From positions 316,718-380,717 of the forward strand of contig MNCI01004656.1 in the NCBI GenBank assembly GCA_015680685.1: DNA of 64,000 bases, given 5' to 3'. Shown here piece by piece: positions 11,078 through 23,390 of the stretch. The stretch is from Gnetum montanum. Lineage: Eukaryota; Streptophyta; Gnetopsida; Gnetales; Gnetaceae. The notes below the pieces were generated by a model. It saw only the letters and a list, made by a program, of their open reading frames with translations, had not been told where the DNA came from and ran no database searches. The first letter of the stretch is position 1, and each line of letters begins with the position of its first letter. The position numbers and the translations under genes were made by a program.

Positions 11078-12500
11078 GGTGGCTAGTGATCCTCTAGGAG
11101 TTTGATTTGATGATGGTTAACTAAAATGGGACTTAGAATGTGGTAGCTAACCAATTTTCTTAGTTGTGATAGGATAGCAAGGAGGAGGAGAGTCCATTAT
11201 TTGATCAATTTCTTGATGAAATCCTCTTTGTCGATGTTGTTATGGCTTCAACTTTCAAGGAAACAAACTAGTTTGATAGCATCCTCTACCAGCTACTAAT
11301 TCAAAAGCTGCTGTTGGAATGGGATCATAGGAATAAAAAATAGTTTCTTCATTAGGCCAAGAACTTCATAAAAAATCAAAGATAACCTCTATAAGAGTTA
11401 CATTGATGGCCTGGTACAATGGTGTGTTCCTAATGTAGATTAGCTTTAAGTCCTCTAGGATGCACATGAGAAACCCTGTAGGGGCCATTATGCTATAAGA
11501 ACTACCATTAAGACCCTCATGATAGGATATTATTGGCCCATGATCTTATGGGATGTCCATAATTTTTTCCATTCCTATGACTAGTGCCAACATGATGGAG
11601 GGATGACAACATGTATGGAAGGGATGCAATAGTGGATCCAACCATTAGAGCCTATCAATCTTTGGAGGATTGATTTCATGGGATCCATCAACCCCATGTT
11701 AAACAGAAAGGCCTACATCATTATGGTTGTTGACTACTACACAAAATGGATTGAAGCCACTGCCATCACCAACTATTCATCCTCTATGAAAACATGGTTT
11801 GTACAAAAAATGTTATCACTAGGTTTGGTATGCCATGAGCATTAATTTATAATAATGGAAGACATTGTAGAAGTGCCACTTTTCAAAAGCTTATGCAACA
11901 CTTCGGGGGTTGAACATAAACTAACAACTCTTCACCACTCCTAACTTAATGGCCAAAATTACCAAAATACTAACATGAATAGTTATTAAATATAGGAAGT
12001 ACTAGAGCAACAAACTCAATGATGCTCTTTGGGCTTATCATTCAACATGGAATCTTGCTATTGGGTATTCTCCCTATGAGCTCATGTACAAAATCCTTCC
12101 AATGATTTCCATCGAATTTGAGCTCCATACACTTTTCATAGCATGTGACCTTGACTTAGACTTAAGTCTATCCCAAAGAAAAAGATTAATGAATCTCAAC
12201 ACGATAAAAAAAAAAGAGATTAGTGGCTCTTTCATTGATTGAAGTGCACAAGGAACATAACAAACAATGTCATGATCTTAAGATTTAGAAGATAAAGTTT
12301 CAACCATGGGATAAGGTGCTCTACTAGAATCCCATGCACATGCCTCAATGGAAAAAATTTCAAATGTTATGGAAGGGCCTTACATTATATATGAAACCTT
12401 TCCACCTGGGGCCATGATGATATACCATCTTCAGAGCCTAAGTAAGAGATTTCTGGTCAACACCCAACAACTCAAACCTTTTCTTGAATCAAGAATAACC
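11078..12500 (+). pseudogene. RNase H end and integrase of element C
   Basis: The left end matches D at 24718 (the IxWLxILQEFDL region of RNase H). The integrase HHCC region appears as DAHENPVGA near 11465; WGIDFMGP-like sequence is near 11665, and VVDYYTKWIEA at 11727-11760 carries the first catalytic Asp. The second Asp position is Asn (NNG at about 11853) and a deletion removes the region of the catalytic Glu (about 11945). The C-terminal part (MWKGPYII-like, FPPGAMMIYHLQSL near 12370-12440) is recognisable. No chromodomain is seen. Many stops and shifts. Confidence 0.75.
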
Positions 12501-14175
12501 AGTTGAAAAAAATCCTTAGCTAATAGACATGCATGTTTAATTTTCCAGATCTCCTCTTTCCAACTTAGTCATGGGGGAGAAGCTCATCCATGTTGATACT
12601 ATATGAGTGGTGCCTCAATTTTCAACTTTTTTTTTACATTGTTTTTCATAAATTTTTCATTTTCTTTCATATTTTACAATTTTTTCTATATTTTTCCTTA
12701 TTTAGACTTTTCTTACATGTGTTCCTTTTCTTTAATGCCATTAAGACTTCGGTGGTGAGTACAACTACTGATTGATGATGGTTTGTAACTTGCATTGTTT
12801 ACTTGATTGCAAATGACTAGATCTCATCTTAGAATTTTGATTTTAATTAATGGAATATTAATTTTTTCATGATATTAGGTACTCAGTTCACATCACACAC
12901 CATTCCACACAACTCCATGGTTTTTCCTCATTTCAAAAATATGAGCTTCTTTCCTAATAAAAAATTACAATGAATTTTTGACCTTGGTACTTTCCAAAAT
13001 TGGGACAAATTAAGTGGATGGACAAGGGTGTGGCTTTAACGGAATTTTTTACCTTTTGTGCCTACTTATCATTTGGGGTTACATGAGTGATTCTATGGAT
13101 TCCTCACCATTCTTATGTCGACTAATGAAAAAGAAGAAATATTTTAGCATGGTGTGGTTCCCATTGGCAAAAAAAAGAAAAAAAACCACAATGAAAATTC
13201 AAATCACACCCCTTGGATATAATAATGGGCTAAAGGTACTAGTTATGGAGCTAGAAAGACATGTTACCCAAGTTTGATGGAATTCTTCTAACTAAGGCTC
13301 TTTTCAATTCCTACTTTTCTTTTCTTCTTTGTTTCAAATGGTGAGTTGTTTATGGGGATGTTCCTATACCTTGAAGGATGGAATGATCTTATGTACCAAT
13401 GAAAAATAACTAAAACTGGATGCTCTTGATTTTGACTAAGAATGGAAGCTATCAGGTCATATTAATCACATCCTCAATAAGGGACTTCATGTGGCTTAAA
13501 TGCAAAACTCCATTCCATACTCTCTCTGTTCTTTCCATGTACCACCTCATAGCCTTTTCTCATGATTGTATTTATGGGTTCATTTTGAGATGTTCTTAAC
13601 TCTTTGATGGTTTCTCTGGTGATTCAAATTTTAACATTCCACAACCATTAATCATCCTTGGAGCCCACATACTCCTTCGTTTGAGGGCATGTAAGCTCAT
13701 TAATTGCATAAGCTTGCTATGGGGAGGACCCACTTGCATACTACTTGGTTGGGATGGTTATGTTCCTTATCCTTTAGGCATTTTTCTTTCAAAACCTTTG
13801 TTTTCCACCTCAGTGCATCCAGTTTTTGCACTTGGTGATTAATATCTTTCTAAATATCCTTTTCAAACATATTCCTAGCCCTCTTTAAGCATTTATTCTT
13901 ATTCTAGGTTTTTTTTGCTTCCTTTGGACCCTAATTTCATGGTAAAAACTCCTTTTCCTTAGTTTTTCAATTGTGAAAATTTTTGTTTTTGGCTATGTTG
14001 AGGAATCTTCATTGATGCAACACAAAAATAGTATAAGTATGCAATTGAAGTTAGGTAAATTTTCACATGTGTGTCATAACACTAGGGCATTTTTTGAGAA
14101 TTTCAAAGCCTAGAGCCTTCCCAAGGCCATAACTTCCTAATTGCTTACCCAAATTAACTTGTTCTTCAACCCTTC
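12501..14175 (+). other. post-pol spacer of element C
   Basis: It opens with the G-rich box ACTTAGTCATGGGGGAGA (12563-12580). It is T-rich and non-coding, with the conserved AAATCACACCCCTTGGATATAATAATGGGCTA block (13201-13233) that also occurs in D, E and F. Three short ORFs here have no support. Confidence 0.6.
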
Positions 14176-17170
14176 AGCTACTAGAGGTGAGCTTTACATT
14201 GTGGGGACCATAAACATATGGTTTTTGATAAAAATGTTTTAAAATTTTTCAACCTCCCAAATAGTTTAACTAATAAAATAATACTAAACATCACTAATTC
14301 ACCTAAGTTAAATCTCAGCAACAAAATTGGATATTCATTATAATAAAATAATATTAAAATAATCAATCTATCATGATCACAAATTAGCCTAAGTGTAACT
14401 AGCATGAATGGAAAAAAGGTATCAAAGTATTAAATATTACACATAAGACCCTAATCATTGGTTATGTTTGTGATCACAAATGGTCCTAAAGAGACTACAG
14501 GAAGAAGGACCATCCTAACCATGGAAGAAGTGGCCATGAGGGGAAAAAGATCAACAACCACAATTGCCCCAAAAAAGGTGAAGTCGAAACCCATGCCACA
14601 GGACCTCTTTGGAAGGAGCTCAAAGTGGAAATTTCTTGTTAGATTCCCACCATAGAAATAGGAGAGCCTAAGCAAGATAAGGTGTCAAGGCCTAGACTAA
14701 ATCTAGAGGTCACCTTAACCAAGGCCTACCAAAGACCAATGTGTTCTAAGGAGGTCCAAAGTGTCATTCTTCATTCCTTCTTGGACTTGGTAGTAGAAAA
14801 GGTAAAGACACAATTGCAAGGATCTCCCATGTGGTCCATTCTCACTTCTAGTTAGGAGTGGTACATGAGAGAGACTTACCTCTTCTGAAAAATTGACAAG
14901 TGGATGCAACCATGAAAGTCAAGGACATTGGGGTAAATTTAGCAGAACTTTCTACACAAGAAAACCTCTACATCAAAATAAATGGATCTAACAATGCTAT
15001 GGAGTGGTCTGTAAGGAGTACAGTGCACTCACTAAGGTAGAGAAGGCCTACTTCAAGATTGCGGCCTACCACCTAAACCTAATGGTAAGGCCACATACGA
15101 TTGCTACTTATTTATCCATGCATGTGCTACTCTATGTGAAAAATTCTCTATCAACATTTCCTAGCTCATCTTCATGGAGATAGAAAAATGAATCAAAGAG
15201 AATGAGCAAGGGAGGAAGACGCTTCCCTTTCCATGTCTAATAAGAAAAATTTGAAAAAAGGGGAGGAATAGCCTATTATGTGAATGAGATGCTTCGCATG
15301 CTCCTACTACATCTTGGTAGAAGATGATGAAAGGTAAGGCAGCTACCAAGCTACTTGAAGAGGAGTGGCTATTACGACCACCACCTACTAAGAAAATAAT
15401 GCCAAAGGCTCATGCAGCAATTGAGCATATGAGAAAGCTCCATGAGCAACTCCTAGAGTAGTAGTAGAGAGGACCAGGTGGTGGAGATCCCTCAGCCTAC
15501 TAGGCAATGTTGAGTCACCTCAACAACGGAACATAAACCATTAGCTGGATGGAAGAGACTATTGGTATTTTCAACAGAAAGGATGTAGGCACTTGCAGGA
15601 TCAAATCCAAGTGCCCAATAAGTGACAATGTTTATCCCTAGACAACAACAATTCCTAGAGATCTCTAGGAATGTCACCACTTTCTTAGTGCACTTGGAGG
15701 AGTGTGAGGGGTGACTATCTTGGTGATGCAACACCATGAACAAGAAATAGTAGTGAAGGTAATGGATGACCGAGTATTAGATGCATTGAATGCTATTGTG
15801 GCCATCATGTTAAACATTACTACACTCAAATATGTGCAGGTATATGTAAGAGAAAGAAGCATGTGGCTAAGTGGAACCTAACATGAGGAATTATTAGACT
15901 GATTAGTAGGAACCATGCAACCACTTTTGAAGATCTTCAATTCTTTGGAAAAAATCACTACTACCTAGTCAGAGATACTAGAGACCAAAGGAAAGCTCCT
16001 CATTAAAAATGTCCAACTTGTGGTAGCGATAATAAAAAATTGATTGTTGTTTGTCAAAGTTGCAAAATTGAGAACCTTCTTAGCTGATCCCACCATTCTT
16101 AGCCAAGCCATTACAAGGGATGAATCTTTTTTGTAGCTTTAGAACAAATTGAAAGAGGCTGAGAATGTAAGGGAGATGGTGGTCTTTGATGCATTCGTAT
16201 CAAAGGCTCTTGCCATCAACATTGATACAGATTTTTTGCAACTTCACAAGGAAAATATAACTCTAACTAAAGACATTAAATGCCTATAAAATATCAAGGA
16301 AGAAAAGGATTAAATGGTTAAGTTTATGAAATAGAAGTAGAAGTAGCTTGCCATGGTGAACATGGATCTAAGGATGTTGGTAGCAAAGAATTGTAATCCC
16401 TCAATGGAGGAAGTTTGTACACTTCACCAAAAAACAACCATTGAGGTAGTTGCTTAAAAGAATGAGCCCCTAAAGTTTGAACAAGTTAGGAATCATTATA
16501 GGGACTAGGTTGGACTTCTCAAAGAGGTAAACGAAGATGAAATTCAGCTAGCCAAGGCGAAGATGAACGATGTCCTCCAACAACTCTAGTAAAGAGGCAA
16601 TATATGGTAATCCATCTTTGATGGATTAAATGCCTACAATAAGATAAAGATATGCCTAAAGGAGTTCCAAATTGAGGAGATGACGGAGTACATGGAGTTA
16701 GCCAATCTCCATTATTCAAATTTGATGACACAAATAGTTGAAAGGATAAAGTCAAAGTTAGAAAAGTAGGAGACCAACTTGTACATCTTTTATGAGGCTA
16801 AGTTCAAGCATCATCATGACATCAAGAAAAAGCTATAAATAACTATTGTAGAGCTTGAATTTCTTATGAGTTAGTTTACAAACCAATGATTGGTTTCTAA
16901 GAACCTAGCTAGAAGAATTAATGACTACCATGAGCTGCACAACCTCATCAAGACATTCAATGTTGAGCATAAACAAGTTACAACCTAGTTCATCAATCTT
17001 AAGGAACTATTCCTGGTAATGCCTTCTCCATGGAACATCACTGTACCAGCCCATGTTGGTGATACTACATGGACTATATATGATCCTTGGAGTAAGGAGG
17101 AGAAGATAAAGGCATTGCTAGATGCCTTTTTCCTTCCACTTGAAGCAGCAGTTACAGTAGAATAGTAGAA
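14176..17170 (+). pseudogene. accessory 3' coding region of element C
   Basis: After the landmark AGCTACTAGAGGTGAGC (14175-14191) comes about 3 kb that parallels D 28060-31229. An early basic segment (MRGKRSTTTIAPKK, 14536-14577) precedes KWKFLVRFPP. WYMRETYLF (14858-14884) matches the WYLG.TY.F motif of A and D. At 15120-15260, with shifts, CATLCEKFSINIS, MEIEK and KTLPFPCLIR follow. From 16100 to 17050 there are long Lys/Glu/Leu stretches of coiled-coil type, then PSPWN..VPAHVGD and a Pro-rich tail ending near 17170. The LPFP.LIR.LC block resembles the domain annotated in angiosperms as 'putative plant transposon protein'; that comparison is from memory. Many stops. Function unknown. Confidence 0.6.
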
Positions 17171-17428
17171 ACCACTACCTCAGCCTCAACATCCTAGGAG
17201 CCTTCACCTCTTGCCACTGTTTGATCTCCTCTTCATATTTGGCTATTAGAGGATTCTAATTGTTTAATTTTTTAGGTGTGTTCAATTTTTTTCTCTTAAA
17301 CATCCATTTTTGTAATTGTTGTAATACCATACAATTTGACACTTAGATTCAGTTAGTCCATGATTTCATATCTTTCCAATTTTGTAAGAAGCTCAATCCT
17401 ACTTTTGTTCACTCAAGGATGAGTTTTC

Positions 17429-17445
17429 AGTTAGACATAGGGGTA
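17429..17445 (+). promoter_or_regulatory. PPT of element C
   Basis: AGTTAGACATAGGGGTA directly precedes the LTR TG, with the motif GATGAGTTTTCAG upstream as in B, D and E. Confidence 0.6.
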
Positions 17446-18290
17446 TGATAAATCACTCACCGGACTGCATCAATAGGCATGCATCAATGCCCATCAATTT
17501 ATCCCTATTGATGCATCCCCATCAACATAGTGTCTGTCTCTACCTATATAAATGCATGTACCCACCACAATTATTGCACATTAAGTTAATAGAGTAGCCA
17601 AGTTCTTATAATTTTCTTTCGCCAGAGTTAGAATATTTTCCAAGTGGCCACATTAGGACTTCAAGGATTGTATGGATCCTTATCCAAACATCAACGTACC
17701 TAAACACTTGGATGTGCTAACAATAAAGACAAGATTCTTGGAACTCCTTACAACACTTAAGAATAGTCTAATATTTTCATGCATGTAGTTTATTGTTTAT
17801 GCATTTTACAATCATTTCCCTAATTAATACACTTAATAATCATACATAACTACGACTCCTTGAACATATCGTTAATGCTTGGTAATCCCAGTGGTGTTAT
17901 GCTTGGTTCATCCAGTAGCCTAACACTTGATAACCTAATAGCATTCCTAACGAGTTTAAGATGTGCATGGAAGGTGGGCCTGGATGCTAATGTTATAATA
18001 ATTAGATTAAAATATTATATAGTCAATTAGTTAACTCACAATCAATTAGTTTCACACTTAGAATAAATAAAATAAAATATAGAATCAATAAAAATCATGT
18101 ACCTTGGCTTACACTTAACCATACAATTGCACTCCCACAAGTGAAGCCAAGAAGATAATGATCATGCCTCTAAGTCATTACCTTGCTTGTTGTGCATTTA
18201 GGAGCAAAAGTCCAAAAAATTCAATTAGATCACTAGTGCAATGATTATGATTTGTATGATTGGGCATAAGGACTACTTGCCACTCATCCA
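17446..18290 (+). repeat. 3' LTR of element C
   Basis: Starts TGATAAATCACTC, ends CACTCATCCA. The U3 is 99 bp to the TATA box (TATATAAAT at 17546). It holds CATCAA in four or more copies with ATTGATG as the inverted form. The U5 end (TTGTATGATTGGGCATAAGG) matches the other LTRs. No partner LTR is left. Confidence 0.8.
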
Positions 18291-19164
18291 ATATTATCAA
18301 TTTAATTAGGAGAAAACATTTGTTAGATTAGGGATAAGGACTAGATCTATTAATTTTAAATGACATTAATAAATATCTAAAATCAAGTGGCATTACTTTT
18401 GTAGGATCATAAAGCAACTTTAATATTGATTTTTTCTTTCTAGATTAGAGAATGTTGGCATCATGAAATGTTTTAAAGCATATGATAAATAATTAGATCT
18501 TATCATCATCCTTTGTACTTCATATTATTAATAGATACACAAAGTATTAGATATTCTAGAGATAAAGGCACTTTAAAATAACAACAAAAATAAAGAAGGA
18601 TTTTCAAAATGAAATTAAGAAGATTTAGAATCCAAGTATGAGCTTTACAAAAGCTCTAATTACAACTATCCTCAATATTTTCAAAGGCTAAAATAAAAAT
18701 AATTAACAATGGCTTAATAAAGAATGGAAGACAACTAGAATTTTCCTAAAGACTTCGAAGTCAATAGAGATTATCAATTAATATAGAAATATTATTTGGA
18801 CTAAGAATAGGGAATTTGTCAAATAAAGACAAACTAGTTTATTAGAAATGGTAAAGAAAGATCCCATATGTTTTTAGAATATATTTTAAAGCAAGAGAAG
18901 AAGAAACTATCCTTTCTCTCTCAAAGATATTGAAATTTTTTATCAAGCTCTATTTCATATGAATGGCAAAACATAGGAATTTCATATCTATGGTAATACA
19001 CTTTAGATAAAATGTATACTTCTAATAAAAATGCCTTCATTACTTATATGTCCCCATTTTGTGTGGATTTAGAATCCATGACATGTTATGGTTTTTTGTC
19101 GATATGGCTAACTATGACTATTTAATTGGCCAAGTAGTACACATGCAAATCCCTATTTCTTTTC
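18291..19164. other. host DNA between elements C and D
   Basis: AT-rich DNA with no retroelement motif and no exon of the downstream carbonic anhydrase that I can see. Its right end (CTATTTCTTTTC) continues, across element D, into 32181 onward. Confidence 0.5.
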
Positions 19165-19169
19165 CAAAG
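19165..19169. repeat. target-site duplication of element D (left copy)
   Basis: CAAAG directly before the LTR TG, repeated exactly at 32181-32185. Confidence 0.85.
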
Positions 19170-19713
19170 TGATGAAGCATCTAGTCATTACGTCAACTAG
19201 GCTAGGTTGATGGAGCCTCGTTAATGTGGCTGCATCAACGGTGTCACGTCGATGCATCTCTCCAAGCATTGACATGGCCTTGTCAACATAGAGTCTATTT
19301 CTGCTATAAATATAAATGGACCTACTACATTTATGGCATCTGATGTTCAAGTTGTAGTGAAGCTCTTGTAGTTTGTCTCCGTGAAAGTTAGAGTATTTCC
19401 CAAGTGTTTGTAGTAGGAGTTTAGAGAGTGTATGGCTCTTTATTTGAGCACTAATGTACCTTAGCCCATCGGTGTGACCAAAAATAAAGACGAGCTTTTT
19501 GAACATTCCTTGTAGCATTTGGATTAAACTCCTTAAGCATTAAAATTTTTTAATATTTTAACATCTTAATAATTCTAAAAGATTTTATTATTATCACTTT
19601 ACAGTTATAGTCCTTGTTATGGTTTATGAGAACCATAAGCACGACCATCTTGAACATATATCTGACACTTGGAAACCCAGTGATGCCTAATGTATAGTAT
19701 TCCAATAGTGGTT
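19170..19713 (+). repeat. 5' LTR of element D (right part lost in the gap)
   Basis: Starts TGATGAAGCATC. TATAAATA at 19305-19312 gives a 135-bp U3 containing GTCAAC, GTTGATG, CATCAACG, CATTGACA and TTGTCAAC. It aligns with 31290-31834 and breaks off at the N run. Confidence 0.85.
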
Positions 19714-20348
19714 NNNNNNNNNNNNNNNNNNNNNNNNNNNNNNNNNNNNNNNNNNNNNNNNNNNNNNNNNNNNNNNNNNNNNNNNNNNNNNNNNNNNNNN
19801 NNNNNNNNNNNNNNNNNNNNNNNNNNNNNNNNNNNNNNNNNNNNNNNNNNNNNNNNNNNNNNNNNNNNNNNNNNNNNNNNNNNNNNNNNNNNNNNNNNNN
19901 NNNNNNNNNNNNNNNNNNNNNNNNNNNNNNNNNNNNNNNNNNNNNNNNNNNNNNNNNNNNNNNNNNNNNNNNNNNNNNNNNNNNNNNNNNNNNNNNNNNN
20001 NNNNNNNNNNNNNNNNNNNNNNNNNNNNNNNNNNNNNNNNNNNNNNNNNNNNNNNNNNNNNNNNNNNNNNNNNNNNNNNNNNNNNNNNNNNNNNNNNNNN
20101 NNNNNNNNNNNNNNNNNNNNNNNNNNNNNNNNNNNNNNNNNNNNNNNNNNNNNNNNNNNNNNNNNNNNNNNNNNNNNNNNNNNNNNNNNNNNNNNNNNNN
20201 NNNNNNNNNNNNNNNNNNNNNNNNNNNNNNNNNNNNNNNNNNNNNNNNNNNNNNNNNNNNNNNNNNNNNNNNNNNNNNNNNNNNNNNNNNNNNNNNNNNN
20301 NNNNNNNNNNNNNNNNNNNNNNNNNNNNNNNNNNNNNNNNNNNNNNNN
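19714..20348. other. assembly gap (635 N)
   Basis: It covers the expected last 350 bp of the 5' LTR, the PBS and the gag leader of element D. ORFs that run through the N block are not real. Confidence 0.98.
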
Positions 20349-22585
20349 ATTGGGCATTCAAGATTGAGTTGAGGAGTAAATGATGGAGGATCATGATAAT
20401 CGGGACTATCGTCCAAATGAGTCACAATGTAAGTGGGACCTATAGTAGGCACAACATCATGAACAAGCAAAGGGCAAAAGGTCTAGTAACCCTTTGTCTC
20501 CACTCCTATGTCAGAACATATGATCCATCATATAGAGTTAAGGGTCAAGTAACATGGAGTTCCAAGATGTTGAGGGATCTCCTAGAGGAGATCATGATGA
20601 AGGAGAAGATAGACATGAAGATCAAGGCCATCTTCATGGGAGAGGAGGTGATCGAGATAGTGGCGATGGTAGACCTTCCTCCTCATCTCATTCCCTGCTT
20701 TCCACTTTAGCATCATCAAGTTTTGAATCTTAACAAAATAATCATAGGAGGGATCATGATGGGGATGATCATTGAGACTGACATGATCGAGGACACTGAC
20801 CGAAATGTCATGACTGAGGGCATGAGCTGTCATGGAAGGATTACTGTCATGAAGGAGAGGTAGCAAAGACTATCATGGATGCCATGGCCATCGTCAGAAC
20901 CATGACCATGATGAACCATTTCTTGCCACTTGAAACATGCTCAACATAGTAGAGGCAGTTCATATACCTACTAGGCATTTGCAAGATAGCCAAATCAAGC
21001 GCATCAATATGAACAACATTCCCAAGTTTGAAGGAGGATATAATTGTGATCCATAGACTCACTTGCAAGAATTTCATGATGCTTGCATTCTACAAAACAT
21101 TGAAAATGAGTGGAAAAAACTCAAGCTATTCCCCTGAACACTCATTAAGAAGGAAAAAAGCTAGTACCAGTCTTTGGAGCCAAAGTTGATTAGATGATGG
21201 AGTATGATGCTGAAGGTCTTCAATGACAAATACCAAACTTACTCTAGGGTTTCTAATCTAAGATGATAAATCTAGAGGTGGAAACAAGGTAGCCACAAGC
21301 CCTTAGATGTAGCCATGAGCAAATATTACTCGTTGTTGCACCGATGCCCTGGTCATAGCTACTCTTAGCAGGAGCATCTCCAATGTGTCATAGATGGGCT
21401 CTATTTCAAAATAAGAAGGACCCTTGGTGTTTATGCTCAAGGATGGCTATCTGAGTTAAGCGCTCATTAGCTTCAACGATTAATTGAGTAGGTAGCCAAG
21501 GAAGAGGGGGAACTATGAAAATGGGAAAGTGCAGAGGAATATAATTGGGACCCTTCCATATGGAAGAGGAAGGTCTAGTTTTATGAAGATGAGAAGGAAT
21601 CATCTCTGGATGCAATGGTGAATAGGAAGAATTTACCCATACAAAAGTTCACTTCTAAAATTTTGGCCAAGGTGGACAAGATGTGGGATTCCTTGGATGA
21701 AAAATTCTAAAGTATTCTAAAAAATTTTAAAGAATCCAAAGAATAATGTAATGATATGGATTGAAGAAGAAGAAAAGAGGCTGAATGTACCTACCACAAA
21801 GGTAAGGGTAAGGTTGCGGCAATAGAATAGGTTGCAGACTCATACATTGAGGAAGATGATGGATGTGACATATGCTAGTATGAACATCTGAAGGGATGTT
21901 GTCCTGTGGTGTCACATTTGCAAGAGTTAGGGGTGTGCGCTCTAAATCCTTGCTTAGCAAAAAGGCAAACACCCTGGAGATTGCCTTATCCCCAAGGAAA
22001 TTTTAGGCAGTTCCACTAGCAACAAAGATATTATCCAAGTTGGCTCTACCACAATTGTATGAGCACTACCAGTAGTGGTAGCACCCACAGTCATGGGGGA
22101 TGCCACCACCAAGGTAGCAGTACCCTTACCAGCGACCAAATCCTTATGGGTACTACACTCAATAGCCAATCTCCCTGTGGGACTCTTTTAGTCATGTAAC
22201 CTTTCAATATAATTACTACCCTCTAGAATACTTTTAGGCCCAATATTTATCACCTAAGGGAAAAAACCCACATCTACACTATCCTGCACCATTTTCTTCT
22301 ACCATACCTATTCATTAGAACTCAACTCAGCTATCTCCTACCCTAACCATGTAGGGAGAAATACCTCCACAGCCATAGCAACATCATGCCATGAGGGTTG
22401 TCAATTTACAACTGACTTCCTAGCTGAGTGGGTCCAAATCAAAACCACCAAATTTTTTTTTCTAGCTTAATAACCTAAACACACCCTCACACTCATCTAC
22501 AACCAATGCCTTTCAATCTCTAACTACCTCTGATACTCAATCCTTCAAGCAATCTTTGAACCAAACACCTTCCAACATGTAAACT
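20349..22585 (+). pseudogene. gag of element D
   Basis: The first 600 bp encode, with shifts, a His/Asp/Arg/Gly-rich region corresponding to the basic region in E. The capsid core follows: FEGGYN and QEFHDACILQNIE (21030-21105), WKKLKLFP, WYQSLEPK, FNDKYQTYSRVSNLR and a QGHKPLDVA-like block (21225-21310), in several frames. The basic, Lys-rich region at 21760-21830 precedes the knuckle CDIC.YEHLKGCC (21864-21902; one stop inside, C-X2-C-X3-H-X4-C). The rest is Gln/Tyr/Pro-rich. Every block has a counterpart in E at 41300-43620. Confidence 0.75.
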
Positions 22586-23390
22586 GTCATATTAACATAT
22601 GTTGTGAAGGATTGGATTAAGGTGGGTGATCTCCCTCAAAAATTGGTTGATCTAGGAAGCCCCCTCATATACCTTTAGGTAGCAAGAAAATATCCATGCA
22701 AAGATCTTTTGGATTCATGGTTAGGTGTCAACCTAATTTTACATGATATGTACAAGACCTAGAACCTACCCTTGTTGAAGAAAAGCAACATTTGACTTGA
22801 GTTCATAGGCCAATCTATCACTGTTCCCTTGGGATTGGTAGAAGATATTGTGACCACTGTTTGTGGATGTTCCTACCCTACTAATTTCCTAGTGATTTGT
22901 TTCGATAACTAGAAGGGGGATTTCTTGATTATAATGCGAAGAGCATGGATCAACACGATGGATGCACGTTTGGGACTCCAAGATCTCTCCCTTGAAATCT
23001 CCAAGGAAAATCCTTTTGGGAAGATCAAGAAGAAGTCTGTTCCATGCATCATGTACAATGATTTCAGGTGCAACTATGTGTAGAAACTCTGGTCTGTTGA
23101 GTAGACATCCTTTGAAATGTATAGTCGGTGTGCTCCCGAATGACAAATTCAACAATGCATGTACATAGCAACCACTAATCAAGAAGGTACCCAATGGCTA
23201 ACTGCTAATTATGATAGCAACAACCTATGCATAGAACCCTTTGAGAGCCTTGTATGTACTTATATGGGGAGCATAGATGAATTGGAATAGGTCCATCAGC
23301 AACTTTCCACCACTAATGATGCTACTAATTGGGGAAAGTTGTAGATCCCTGAAAGATTTAAATAAGAGCCCCTAGAACTAAAGCCCTTAC
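22586..23390 (+). pseudogene. protease and linker of element D
   Basis: DLGSPLIYL (about 22648-22674) leads to LLDSWLGVNLI (22705-22738). The Asp-Ser-(Gly) triad that normally reads DSG/DLG has Trp after DS here. The C-terminal flap equivalent, FLIIMRRAWINTMDARL, corresponds to FPMIMGRAWLRTIDVHL in E. The linker (IATTNQEGTQWLTA..., 23165 on) joins RT. An aspartic protease would cut the polyprotein; this one is broken by stops. Confidence 0.7.

Larger units (their letters stand above)
11078..18290 (+). mobile_element. LTR retrotransposon C, 5'-truncated OTA gypsy
   Basis: Contains the end of RNase H, integrase, post-pol spacer, a 3-kb accessory coding region, PPT and 3' LTR, all plus strand. 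The 5' LTR, gag, protease and RT are gone; the left end is a direct fusion to the LTR of B. The order matches element D (24720-32180). Confidence 0.75.

Noticed and set aside
19550-20470. ORFs of 225-306 codons on both strands
   Set aside because: They run through the N gap; the residues are undefined.
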